From assembly GCF_021117295.1 (NCBI RefSeq), contig NZ_CP088247.1, forward strand, positions 854,501 through 918,500: a DNA stretch of 64,000 nucleotides. The letters are read 5' to 3'. The notes under the pieces were generated by a model. That model was not told where the DNA came from and ran no database searches. It saw only the letters and a program-made list of their open reading frames with translations. The DNA is from Methylorubrum sp. B1-46 (GTDB taxonomy: Bacteria; Pseudomonadota; Alphaproteobacteria; Rhizobiales; Beijerinckiaceae). Numbering within the stretch: the stretch's first letter is position 1; every line of letters begins with the position of its first letter. The translations under genes were made by a program, and so were the position numbers. Shown here piece by piece: positions 26,156 through 34,105 of the stretch.

Positions 26156-26458
26156 ATGCGGCGTTTCCTGACCGGCGGCATCAAGGCGATCCTGGCCATC
26201 GCCGTCCTCTCCACCGCCGCCCATTGGGCGATGCGGGTCCAGCGCGACCCCGCTTCTCCGGCCCTGCCGGTTGTGGCGCTGGCCGATCCCGTCACCACCG
26301 GCTCCATCAGCTCCCAGAAGTCCGAGCGCCCGGGCGTTCAGGCGGCGGTCGTTCCGGCGAGCCTCGGTGGCGGTCTCGACCAGGACCACCTCGCCAAGCT
26401 GATGGCCGGCGCCGCCTCGGACCGGCCCAAGCTGCAGAAGGCCGTCGCCAAGCGCTGA
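26156..26458 (+). CDS. Small exported or membrane-anchored hypothetical protein
   Basis: The product is 100 residues. It begins MRRFLTGGIKAILAIAVLSTAAHWAM, a signal peptide or single anchor, followed by DPVTTGSISSQ, a phrase common in small secreted proteins of Rhizobiales, and a soluble tail ending KLQKAVAKR. No domain is recognised. It follows the TerC gene by 141 bases and converges with the DJ-1/PfpI gene. Function unknown. Confidence 0.55.
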   Translation: MRRFLTGGIKAILAIAVLSTAAHWAMRVQRDPASPALPVVALADPVTTGSISSQKSERPGVQAAVVPASLGGGLDQDHLAKLMAGAASDRPKLQKAVAKR

Positions 26459-26500
26459 TAACACAGCGTTGCGCATCGATCCGGCGTTTCATCGGGCATG

Positions 26501-26532
26501 AAAAAAGCCGCCGGCCCGAAGGTCGGCGGCCT
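26501..26532 (-). terminator. Rho-independent terminator of the DJ-1/PfpI gene
   Basis: On the minus strand GCCGCCGACC-TTCG-GGCCGGCGGC forms a near-perfect stem followed immediately by TTTTTT. It lies 20 bases beyond the stop of the minus-strand gene ending at 26553. Confidence 0.85.
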
Positions 26533-26552
26533 TGTCGTGCGAGAGCGTGCGA

Positions 26553-27131
26553 TCAGGCGGCGAGTTGGCGCGGCTCGTGGCGGCCTTCCTTCACCTCCTC
26601 GACGATCTTGTCGCAGAAGGCTTCGAGATCGCCGGGATTGCGGCTGGTGATGATGCCGTTGTCGGTCACGACCTCCTTGTCCTGCCAGTCACCGCCCGCA
26701 TTGATCACGTCGGTCTTGATCGAGGCGAACGAGGTCAGGGTGCGCCCCTTGACCGCTCCGGCCTCGATCAGCAGCCACGGGCCGTGGCAGATCGCGGCCA
26801 CGACCTTGCCGGAGGTGACGAAGCTTCGCACCACCTCCAGCGCCTTCGGCTCGAGGCGCAGCTTGTCCGGGTTGATCTGCCCGCCCGGCAGAACCAGGGC
26901 GTCGTAATCGGCCGGGTTCACGCTCTCGAGGTCGAGATCAACCGGCACGTCCTTGCCCCAATCGGTCTTGTCCCAGCCGCGGATCGTACCCTTCGACTGG
27001 CGCGATTGCGGGCTGGCCACGGTGACCTTGGCGCCGGCTTCCTTCAGCTTCGCCTGCGGCACCGTCAGCTCGCTCTCCTCGAAACCGTCGGTGGCGACGA
27101 TAAGGATCTTGGCCTCGCGGATATCAGGCAT
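26553..27131 (-). CDS. DJ-1/PfpI-family protein (type 1 glutamine amidotransferase fold)
   Basis: The 192-residue protein has the family nucleophile elbow AAICHGPWLL with cysteine near residue 110, the preceding acidic residue in ATDGFEESEL (near 18), and DALVLPGGQINPDKLR. It is closest in layout to the YhbO/YfkM/PfpI branch, whose members protect cells from glyoxal, heat or oxidative stress; protease and deglycase activities have been claimed. The ATG at 27131 (MPDIREAKILIV) is chosen because the longer open frame has no domain. A strong terminator follows it. Confidence 0.88.
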   Translation of the reverse strand: MPDIREAKILIVATDGFEESELTVPQAKLKEAGAKVTVASPQSRQSKGTIRGWDKTDWGKDVPVDLDLESVNPADYDALVLPGGQINPDKLRLEPKALEVVRSFVTSGKVVAAICHGPWLLIEAGAVKGRTLTSFASIKTDVINAGGDWQDKEVVTDNGIITSRNPGDLEAFCDKIVEEVKEGRHEPRQLAA

Positions 27132-27307
27132 TGCGTTGGCTCCGTCTGTGTCGGGGAATTGCCGGGCCAACCAATCGCCCGGAGCGAGGTTCCGCTCACG
27201 GCGACAGCGTCGCACCCGAGCCGGCGGCGCGACGAACCAGGAACGGAACCGGACCGACGGGCCCGTGTTGGACCGCCATTGCCCGAAGCCAAAAAAGGAG
27301 GCGGTCC

Positions 27308-27529
27308 ATGGCCAATCCCGGCATTCCGACCCCCGAGCCCACCCCCGGCGGCCAGATCCCCGGCGATCTCCCGCCCCCGCCGCAGCCCGACGACCAGCCC
27401 GATATCGGCCCGACCGGCCCGCGCACCCCTTATCCGGTCGATGATCCCGGTATCGACGAGCCGCGTGGTCCGGGCTCCGAACCGGACTACCTGCCCGGCG
27501 GACCGACGGATCCGGGCATTCGGCTCTGA
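27308..27529 (+). CDS. Small proline/glycine/aspartate-rich protein
   Basis: The product is 73 residues, nearly all Pro, Gly, Asp, Thr and Ile (for example PTPEPTPGGQIPGDLPPPPQ and GPGSEPDYLPGGPTDPG). It has no signal peptide, helix-forming segment or cysteine and is predicted to be fully disordered and acidic. An excellent ribosome site (AAAAAAGGAGG, ending seven bases before the ATG) and a terminator right after it argue that it is a real, well expressed gene. No function is known. Confidence 0.72.
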   Translation: MANPGIPTPEPTPGGQIPGDLPPPPQPDDQPDIGPTGPRTPYPVDDPGIDEPRGPGSEPDYLPGGPTDPGIRL

Positions 27530-27550
27530 TCTCAAACCGACGCAAACTGC

Positions 27551-27584
27551 GCCGCGCCTCCCACGAATGGGGCGCGGCCCTTTT
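27551..27584 (+). terminator. Rho-independent terminator of the Pro-rich gene
   Basis: GCCGCGCC and GGCGCGGC form a stem with an 11-base loop, followed by CCTTTTAT. It lies 22 bases past the stop at 27529. Confidence 0.8.
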
Positions 27585-27720
27585 ATGTTACATTCGCGGC
27601 ACGACATCCTGAAGCTGCGGGATTTTCCCGCCATCCGGCACGTTGCACGCTCGCGTTGATGCAAGGCCGCCTCGACAACCTTTCCCACCGTACGCACAGG
27701 CGGCTGGGGGATGTGACATC

Positions 27721-28155
27721 ATGGTCAAGCAGGGTCTGGCCGCTGCGCTCGTCGCGGTGAGCGTCGCTGCGTGCGGAAGCGTCACCCGCGGCACGAGCGA
27801 GTTGATCGCCTTCACCTCCGAGCCGGCCGGTGCCACGGTCGCAACCACAACGAACCGGTTCTGCCCGGCTACGCCCTGCTCCCTCGATATCCCGCGTTCG
27901 GAAGAGTTCGACGTGACCTTCACGAAGCCGGGTTTCCGGCCGCAGACGGTGCCGGTGCGCACCAAGGTGGTCGGCACGGGCAGCGCCGGCTTCGCCGGCA
28001 ACGTCCTGGCGGGCGGCGTGATCGGGATGGGCGTCGATGCCTATACCGGCGCGGCCATGGATCACACGCCCAATCCCGTCGCCGTCACCCTGGTGCCGGA
28101 TGCCCTGCCGAGCGCGGAGCGCACGCGCCGTCGCCGGGGCAAGCCGGAAGTCTGA
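27721..28155 (+). CDS. Lipoprotein with PEGA-like domain
   Basis: The product is 144 residues. The N-terminus MVKQGLAAALVAVSVAACGS carries a lipobox (VAAC, cysteine 19). FTSEPAGATVATTTNRFCPATPCSLDIPRSEEFDVTF... is a PEGA-type beta domain in which a short cysteine pair brackets a turn. A glycine-rich stretch (GFAGNVLAGGVIGMGVDAYTGA) follows, then a basic tail. Similar proteins are widespread in Rhizobiales and presumed outer-membrane anchored. GGGGGATG lies before the ATG at 27721. Function unknown. Confidence 0.75.
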   Translation: MVKQGLAAALVAVSVAACGSVTRGTSELIAFTSEPAGATVATTTNRFCPATPCSLDIPRSEEFDVTFTKPGFRPQTVPVRTKVVGTGSAGFAGNVLAGGVIGMGVDAYTGAAMDHTPNPVAVTLVPDALPSAERTRRRRGKPEV

Positions 28156-28192
28156 TCGAAGTCAGTTCGATCGGAGGCCTCAGAAAACGGCC

Positions 28193-28582
28193 TCAATGGC
28201 CGCCATGCGACGTCCTGACGTCCCGTGGCGCGGCCAGGATCTCGCTGAGGCTGGAGGCCACGTGGCGGGCCTCCTCATCGGTCAGGCGGAGCTGGAACGG
28301 CGGCAGCGCGCCGGCCTGGAGCGCCACCACCGCCTGCCCCTGCTCATCGGTGCCGACCTCGATGGCCGAGGAGGTCACGTCGAGCATCGCGACTTCCTCG
28401 TCGCCGTTCTCATCGGGCAGGTCGACCTCACCGTCGTCGTCGATGGCGGTAAGGAGCTGGCCGACGGCGCGCACGAGGGCGCGGGCGGCGCGGGCGTCCA
28501 TGACCACCGCCGTCGACTGGTCGTCCTTCTGGAACGAGAGCTGGATGTTCGCGCCTTCGAGGGAAACCGAGATGCCCGCCAT
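28193..28582 (-). CDS. Hypothetical acidic cytoplasmic protein
   Basis: The product is 129 residues and acidic. Residues 1-15 (MAGISVSLEGANIQLSF) and 76-100 form strands, separated by a helix (ARAARALVRAVGQLLTAI) and an Asp/Glu-rich loop (DDDGEVDLPDENGDEE). It ends in a helix, DEEARHVASSLSEILA. No signal peptide, membrane segment or known family is seen. It converges with the lipoprotein gene. The regular strand-helix layout and lack of low-complexity runs suggest a true small domain protein. Confidence 0.6.
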   Translation of the reverse strand: MAGISVSLEGANIQLSFQKDDQSTAVVMDARAARALVRAVGQLLTAIDDDGEVDLPDENGDEEVAMLDVTSSAIEVGTDEQGQAVVALQAGALPPFQLRLTDEEARHVASSLSEILAAPRDVRTSHGGH

Positions 28583-28916
28583 GAACCGCCTGACCGCACT
28601 GCCTTGAGGGCGGTCCCGTAACCGCCTGGATTGACGTTCATATATGCATCGGCCCCGCGCTTTGTCACAGGGTGGCTGAGGCGGGACTCCGGGGCCGGAT
28701 CGGCAGGGCGGCGCGGGGCCGCGCGCCGTCGGCCGCTCATTCTGCCTTGTTAAGGCCGCATCGGCGGCCTACATACAGTTCTGACGGCGGCGGCGAGGCG
28801 AAAGGCTTCGATTGATCCGCACACCGCCCGTCATCCCGCAAAATCGGCGGACGATGCCACGTGCTCGCTTCGAGTAGATGCTTGCGCTTGGCGTTTGAAG
28901 AACGAAGGAACTATTC
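28583..28916. promoter_or_regulatory. Long 5' region of the cold shock gene
   Basis: This 334-base spacer separates two divergent genes. Cold shock genes usually have long structured leaders, and the stretch 28740-28916 upstream of the GTG is suited to be one. AAGGAAC lies nine bases before the start codon. No cold-box sequence or promoter is certain by eye. Confidence 0.4.
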
Positions 28917-29126
28917 GTGGATACTGGGACTGTTAAGTGGTTCAACGAGACCAAGGGCTACGGCTTCATCCAGCCGGATAACGGCGGCAAGGACGTGTTC
29001 GTCCACATCTCCGCTGTCGAGCGCGCCGGCCTGCGCAACCTCGTCGAGGGCCAGAAGGTTTCCTACGAGGTTCTGACCGACAAGCGCAGCGGCAAGGACG
29101 CGGCCGGCAACCTTCAGGCGGTCTGA
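28917..29126 (+). CDS. cspA: Cold shock protein
   Basis: The 69-residue single cold shock domain has both RNA-binding motifs, KGYGFIQP (RNP1) and DVFVHIS (RNP2), after the usual [12 protein letters not shown]. Such proteins bind single-stranded nucleic acids and melt RNA structure. Many are constitutive, so cold induction is not proven here. The start is GTG at 28917, with AAGGAAC as ribosome site. A GGGCCGGCT/AGCCGGCCC hairpin lies after the stop (29136-29156), without a T-run. A gene with an A-rich 5' end follows after about 120 bases. Confidence 0.95.
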   Translation: MDTGTVKWFNETKGYGFIQPDNGGKDVFVHISAVERAGLRNLVEGQKVSYEVLTDKRSGKDAAGNLQAV

Positions 29127-29248
29127 TCCGCCTCGGGGCCGGCTCAAAGCCGGCCCGACCGCGCCACCTGAGCGCCGAAACGGCACCCATCGGCCGGGAG
29201 CCCCCGGGAACACGTGTCCCAGGGGTGCTTACGGCGGGCGCCGCCGAC

Positions 29249-29566
29249 ATGCGAAACAACCAAACCCAAAACAACCAGAAACGACGCCGGCCACGCCGAA
29301 ACGAAGGCGCGGGATCCGGTGAGAAAGATAAAAAGCAAATGACAATCGAGTTCCGGCGCCACGAGAGCGCCATTTCGCCGGTGACCAACACGGCGACCTT
29401 CCGGGTGGGCAGCTTGGTCGACACGCAGGCGCGCAACGCGCAGGCCGACCTCAGCCACCTCATCGACGCTTCCTACGAGTATCACTCCCCGCGCGAACTG
29501 CGCTGGCACCTCGCCGACCGGCTCGGCATCACGCCGGCCGCCGTGCGACTGAAGGAAGCGGCCTAA
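29249..29566 (+). CDS. Basic hypothetical protein downstream of cspA
   Basis: As annotated the product is 105 residues. Residues 1-30 are very basic and Asn/Gln-rich (MRNNQTQNNQKRRRPRRNEG). Residues 31-105 (MTIEFRRHESA to RLKEAA) form a compact domain with ADLSHLIDASYEYHSPRELRWHL. The DNA of 29249-29340 is strikingly A-rich for this genome (ACAACCAAACCCAAAACAAC). The true start is uncertain: either the ATG at 29249, or the ATG at 29339 with the A-rich part acting as an unstructured leader. No family is recognised. Proximity to cspA and the basic N-terminus hint at RNA binding, a guess. Confidence 0.6.
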   Translation: MRNNQTQNNQKRRRPRRNEGAGSGEKDKKQMTIEFRRHESAISPVTNTATFRVGSLVDTQARNAQADLSHLIDASYEYHSPRELRWHLADRLGITPAAVRLKEAA

Positions 29567-29642
29567 CCGCTTCGGCCTCGCCCCTCTCGGAGCGAGGCCA
29601 TCCAGGCTCTCGCCGAGACAGGCGGCCGCCTCGACAATTCCC

Positions 29643-30083
29643 TCAAATCAAACCCAGCGCGGCCAATTCGCGCCGCAAGCTCTCGGGCATCTCGGCGACC
29701 TCGCCGGCACTAGCCCTGTCGAGATCGGCCGGCGCATCGCGGGCCTCCAGGTAGCGCCAGCCTTGAAACGGGCGGCAGGGACGCGGCGAGACCGGCATCA
29801 CCGCCGGATCGAGAACGAGGCGGCACCGGTCGATCCCGTCGCTGCCCGTGACCGGCTCGATGGCACGGATCGCCTGCCGACAGGTCAGCGTCCCCTTCAT
29901 CACCCAGTAGATCGAGCCGCCGCCGGCAATGGCCTGCGCCCGTTTGGGGAACATGCGGGTGACGTGCGCCGTCACCGGCTCCTGGCCGAGGCGCAGAGCC
30001 TCGGCCCGGTTATGGGCGATCCGTGCCTCCAACTCGTCGATGGAGGCGGGACCGACGCAAAGTTTCAGAAGATGCAGGGCCAT
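29643..30083 (-). CDS. DUF1489 family protein
   Basis: The 146-residue protein opens MALHLLKLCVGPASIDEL and contains THV-like VTAHVTRMFPKRAQAIAGGGSIYWVMKGTL..., the conserved body of DUF1489, together with CRPFQGWRYLEARDAPADL. The family is nearly confined to Alphaproteobacteria and its function is unknown. There is no signal peptide, so it is presumed cytoplasmic. It lies 60 bases before the cheZ stop on the opposite flank, with cheZ upstream on the same strand but transcribed separately or as a distal partner. Confidence 0.85.
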   Translation of the reverse strand: MALHLLKLCVGPASIDELEARIAHNRAEALRLGQEPVTAHVTRMFPKRAQAIAGGGSIYWVMKGTLTCRQAIRAIEPVTGSDGIDRCRLVLDPAVMPVSPRPCRPFQGWRYLEARDAPADLDRASAGEVAEMPESLRRELAALGLI

Positions 30084-30143
30084 GACACCGGCCCGTATAA
30101 ACCCAATCGGCGACGATGACGCGCGCGGCGGCCCGCCGCGCCG

Positions 30144-31415
30144 TCAGGCAAACAGCGCGATCTTCTCCTCGATGCTCAGCGTGTCGAGATCGGGAAAGGC
30201 GAAGGCGAGGTCGTCGTCGTCCCCCAGTGCGATGGCCGCCACGACCAAGGGCTGCGCCACCAGCATGACCATTTCAGAATCGGCCTGGGCGGTGAGATCG
30301 GTGGCCGGTGTGTCAGCCTCGCCGACCGACTCCATCTCGTCTTGCGCGAATGCCTCGGCGACGGCTTCCGCCTGTTCCGTCTCCAGCGCGAGTTCGAGCG
30401 TGCTCTCGGCTTCCCCCGCCGCGATCGCCTCCTCGGCCCAAGCCATGTCGAGGATCACCGGATCGGCTTCCGACAGCAGTTCGGCTGCCTCGGCGTCCGC
30501 TTCATCGACGCTCAGCGTCTTCAAAGCCGCGAGGTCGGCCGAGATCTCGTCGGCCAGCAGCATCGCGGGGGAGACCGGCTCGACCGGCGCCTGCGCGGCT
30601 GGCTCCTCTCCGCCCAAAAACCCCTCTTCGTGCTCCGGCAGGGGCTCCTGCGGGGCAACCTCCGGCAGAAAGGCGAGGTCGTTGTCGAGAACCACGACCG
30701 GCAGCGGCGGCCGGGTCGCCTGAGGCGGCACAGGCGCCGCTTCCATGTCGAGGAAGCGGTCGACGTCGCTCTGGTCGAGGGCGGCCGCAGCCTCCGCATG
30801 TGCATGCGGGTCGAGGACCGGCACCGCGTCGTCGGGATTGCCCCAGATCCCGATCATCGAGGCGATGCGACTCTCGAGATAGCGCAGGGTGTGCACCACG
30901 CGGCTGGTGCGCTGCGCCGTGAGATCCTGGAACGAGCAGGCGGTGTAGATCTGCGTGGCGTGCCGGTCGAGGGCGTCGCAGAGCTCGGAATCCACTCCGG
31001 TCTCGCGCAGCGTCCAGGCGGCTTCCTGCACCTCTTCGGCGGCGCTCAGAATGTCGGAGGTCGCCCGCTCGGTGGCGCGCACGATCGCGTCGAGGGCCTC
31101 CGACGCCACGGTCAGGCGGCTCTCGCCCTGCTCGGCCGTCGAGAGGGCGGCCACCTCCGCGCGGGTGCGGGCGATGGCGTCGGCCATCTCCATCAGGTCG
31201 CCGCGAAAGCGCCCGACATCGTCCGGCCGATCCGTCGTCGTGACGACGTTCTCGATGCGCCGGATCGCGTCCAGCAGCACCTCGGTGTCGGCGTTGCGGT
31301 TGCGGCGGGCATATTCGGTGAGAAACCAACGGCCGCGTTCGGTCTCCCGGACGGCGTCCTCGATGGCATCGTATTGCGACGCGTCCAGCGGCGTCAGGGA
31401 ACGGGAACTCGACAT
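30144..31415 (-). CDS. cheZ: CheZ-like phosphatase with long acidic C-terminal linker
   Basis: The product is 423 residues, twice the E. coli length. Residues 1-190 are a long helical hairpin ending in the CheZ active-site signature CSFQDLTAQRTSRVVHTLRYLE, with the catalytic aspartate and glutamine conserved. Residues 200-400 are a low-complexity Ala/Glu/Asp/Val/Pro linker. The last 20 residues (FAFPDLDTLSIEEKIALFA) form an amphipathic helix that could be the CheY-binding peptide of CheZ. It should dephosphorylate CheY-P. No other chemotaxis gene is near. The ATG at 31415 (MSSSRSLTPL) is chosen over one four codons upstream. Confidence 0.82.
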   Translation of the reverse strand: MSSSRSLTPLDASQYDAIEDAVRETERGRWFLTEYARRNRNADTEVLLDAIRRIENVVTTTDRPDDVGRFRGDLMEMADAIARTRAEVAALSTAEQGESRLTVASEALDAIVRATERATSDILSAAEEVQEAAWTLRETGVDSELCDALDRHATQIYTACSFQDLTAQRTSRVVHTLRYLESRIASMIGIWGNPDDAVPVLDPHAHAEAAAALDQSDVDRFLDMEAAPVPPQATRPPLPVVVLDNDLAFLPEVAPQEPLPEHEEGFLGGEEPAAQAPVEPVSPAMLLADEISADLAALKTLSVDEADAEAAELLSEADPVILDMAWAEEAIAAGEAESTLELALETEQAEAVAEAFAQDEMESVGEADTPATDLTAQADSEMVMLVAQPLVVAAIALGDDDDLAFAFPDLDTLSIEEKIALFA

Positions 31416-31581
31416 CACACCCCGCACAGACTCGGCCCCCCCGCGAGGCGTGCCGCGACCATCGACGGTCGATGCGAGATTGACAGGCGCGCTTTAACGG
31501 CGGCTTACGCTTTCGCGCGCTTCGCCCCGCCGCGCGACGTTTTCTGCCGATCAGAGGGGCGGCCCGCTTCGCCGCGATCCC

Positions 31582-32787
31582 GTGACACGTACAGCTCCGA
31601 CCGGTGAGCCCGATCCCGTCCGGCTCGGCCTCCTCTACGCCGTGGTCTTCGTGGAGATCGGCATTGCCATGCCGTTCATGCCCGTCTGGCTCGGCGCGCT
31701 CGGGCTCGATGCCGGGCTGATCGGCCTGTTGCTCGCTCTGCCGATCGCCACCAAGGTCATCGCGACGCGGCCCCTGATGGGGTTGATCGACCGCGGCGTG
31801 CGCCCGCGCACCCTGCTCGTCGCCGGCAGTCTGACCCTGGCGGTGAGCTACGCCCTGATGCCCGTGGCGGCCGCCATCGCCGCAGCGCTGCTCGTCCCGC
31901 TGATCGTCGCAAATGCCGTGGCGCAGGCGCCGCTGGTGCCGAGCATCGACTACCTCACGCTCGCCGCCGCCCGCCGCTCGAAGCAGATCGATTACGCCCG
32001 CATCCGGCTCTGCGGCTCCGTCGCCTTCCTCGCTGCCAACCTCGCGGGCGGCGCGCTGCTCGGCGTGCTGGGCGATCAAGTCGCGGTGCCGCTGCTGCTC
32101 ACCGCGCTCGCCCTCGTCGCGACCGTCGTCGCCGCCTCCGGTCCGGAGGCCGGGCCCGCCGTCTCGCGCTCCGCCGAGACGGGGGTCTCCCCGCCCCTGC
32201 CGCGGGTGCTTCGGCTCTCCATCGCCGCGGCGGCGCTGATCCAGGCAAGCCACGCCGCGATCTACGCCTTCGGCAGCCTCGATTGGGCGCGCCACGGCGT
32301 CTCGCCCCCCTGGATCGGCGCGCTCTGGGCGGTCGGCGTCGCCGCCGAGATCGCGCTGTTCGCCGCGGTCGGCCGCTTTCCGGTTCGCTGGCGCAGCCCG
32401 TTCCGCCTGCTCGGCCTCGGCGGGGGCGCCGCTCTGCTGCGGGCCCTGGGCCTCAGCCTCGCGGACGGCGACCTCGCCCTGCTGCTGCCGCTCCAGATGC
32501 TGCACGGCCTCACCTTCGGCGCGACCCATCTCGGCGTCATGGCGGCGGTGTCCGGCTTCGCGCCTGAGGGCGCTCGCGGCCGGGCGCAGGGGACGGTCGG
32601 CGCCTCGACCGCCCTCGTCTCGGCGGTGGCCACGCTGGCCTGCGGCGCGGTCTACGGCGCGTTCGGCGGCCCCTCGACCTTCCTGATGATGGCGCCGCTG
32701 GCGCTCGCCGGCCTCGTCCTCGTCGCACTGGCGCAACGCATCCATGATCCCCGGCGATTTGGCGGCGGCTCACCCCATACGGTATAG
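31582..32787 (+). CDS. MFS transporter (HcaT/MFS_1-like)
   Basis: The 401-residue protein has 12 hydrophobic helices. The first (LGLLYAVVFVEIGIAMPFMP, with VWLGALGLDAGLIGLLLALP) and the loop RPLMGLIDRGVRPR match the MFS_1-like branch that includes the phenylpropionate permease HcaT and LacY-like symporters. The substrate is unknown. It starts with GTG at 31582 and faces away from cheZ. No enzyme gene neighbours suggest a pathway. The MlaE operon begins 165 bases later. Confidence 0.85.
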   Translation: MTRTAPTGEPDPVRLGLLYAVVFVEIGIAMPFMPVWLGALGLDAGLIGLLLALPIATKVIATRPLMGLIDRGVRPRTLLVAGSLTLAVSYALMPVAAAIAAALLVPLIVANAVAQAPLVPSIDYLTLAAARRSKQIDYARIRLCGSVAFLAANLAGGALLGVLGDQVAVPLLLTALALVATVVAASGPEAGPAVSRSAETGVSPPLPRVLRLSIAAAALIQASHAAIYAFGSLDWARHGVSPPWIGALWAVGVAAEIALFAAVGRFPVRWRSPFRLLGLGGGAALLRALGLSLADGDLALLLPLQMLHGLTFGATHLGVMAAVSGFAPEGARGRAQGTVGASTALVSAVATLACGAVYGAFGGPSTFLMMAPLALAGLVLVALAQRIHDPRRFGGGSPHTV

Positions 32788-32952
32788 GCCCGATCTCGGG
32801 ATTCCAGAGGGATCATCCCTTTGGCGGGGTATCGGGGCGGCGTCCCGATCAGCGGCTTGGCCCGCCGCAGCGTCGAAACCGACGGATCGGATTCGACGCA
32901 TCTTGGTAAGGATTTCGTTTCAAGATTTTCGGAGCGGAAGCGGGAGCGGCGC

Positions 32953-34101
32953 GTGCGGATCGCAGACGGCTCAAGCATCGTGGAGACTGCGGGCGCCGAC
33001 CTCGATGCGGGCAGCGGCCGGGTGATCCTGCACGGCCGCTGGACCGCGGATCAGGGGCCGGCGGTGGAGAGTGCCTCGGCGCGGATCGCCGCCCAGGGCC
33101 GCAGCCAGCCCGTGCTGGTGGATCTCAGCGGGCTGGTGCGCCTCGATACCCTCGGCGCCTGGGTGCTGGAGCGGACTCGCGCCGAGATCGAAGCGGCGGG
33201 CGGGCGGCTGGCCTATGCCGGCGCGCGGCCGGAGCACCGCATCCTGCTCGGCGAGATGGGCCTGCGCGAGCCCGAACCGGTGCCGCGCGATACGCGCAAT
33301 GTCGGACTGCGCTTCCTCGATTCCACGGGCCGGCGCGTGGCGCAGGGCGGCAGCGAGATCCTGGCCGGCATCGCCTTCCTCGGCGAGGTGGTGGCCGCCG
33401 CCGGCCGGGTTGCGCGCCGGCCGCAGACCTTCCGCATGGCGGCGCTGGTCAACCAGCTCGAACAGGTGGCGCTGCGCGGCGTGCCGATCATTGTGCTGAT
33501 CTCGTTCCTCGTCGGCGGCATCGTCGCGCAGCAGGGCATCTTCCAGCTCCAGCGCTTTGGGGCGCAGAGCTTCGTCGTGAACCTGATCGGCCTCCTGATC
33601 CTACGCGAACTCGGGGTGCTGCTGACCTCGATCATGGTGGCGGGCCGCTCCGGCTCCGCGTTCACCGCCGAGATCGGCTCGATGCGGATGCGCGAGGAAG
33701 TCGATGCCCTTCGCGTCATGGGCCTCGATCCGATCGAGATCCTCATTCTGCCGCGCATCCTCGCTCTCGTGATCGGCTTACCCCTCCTGGCTTTCCTCGG
33801 CTCGCTCGCCGCGCTCGCCGGCGGCGGCCTCACCGCCGCGATTTACGGCGGCATGACCGTCGACGCCTTCCTGGCGCGGCTCCAGGCGGCGGTGTCGTTC
33901 CACCACTTCGCGGTCGGGCTGATCAAGGCGCCGTTCATGGCGCTGACGATCGGAATCATCGCGACGATCGAGGGCTTCGCGGTTCAAGGCTCGGCGGAAT
34001 CGCTCGGACGCCACGTCACCGCCTCAGTCGTCAAGTCAATCTTTATGGTGATCGTGCTCGACGGCCTGTTCGCGGTCTTCTTCGCCGCGATCGATTTCTA
34101 G
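32953..34101 (+). CDS. mlaE: MlaE-family ABC permease with N-terminal STAS domain
   Basis: The product is 382 residues. Residues about 10-110 are a STAS domain (VILHGRWTADQGPAV, VLVDLSGLVRLDTLGAWVLE), corresponding to a fused MlaB. Residues 130-382 are the MlaE permease, with LEQVALRGVPIIVLISFLVG, IGSMRMREEVDALRVMGLDP and SFHHFAVGLIKAPFMALTIG. Together with MlaF and MlaD it moves phospholipids or other lipids between membranes. I chose the GTG at 32953 with GGGAG upstream; the frame is open further 5'. mlaF begins four bases after its stop. Confidence 0.92.
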   Translation: MRIADGSSIVETAGADLDAGSGRVILHGRWTADQGPAVESASARIAAQGRSQPVLVDLSGLVRLDTLGAWVLERTRAEIEAAGGRLAYAGARPEHRILLGEMGLREPEPVPRDTRNVGLRFLDSTGRRVAQGGSEILAGIAFLGEVVAAAGRVARRPQTFRMAALVNQLEQVALRGVPIIVLISFLVGGIVAQQGIFQLQRFGAQSFVVNLIGLLILRELGVLLTSIMVAGRSGSAFTAEIGSMRMREEVDALRVMGLDPIEILILPRILALVIGLPLLAFLGSLAALAGGGLTAAIYGGMTVDAFLARLQAAVSFHHFAVGLIKAPFMALTIGIIATIEGFAVQGSAESLGRHVTASVVKSIFMVIVLDGLFAVFFAAIDF

Positions 34102-34105
34102 CCTC

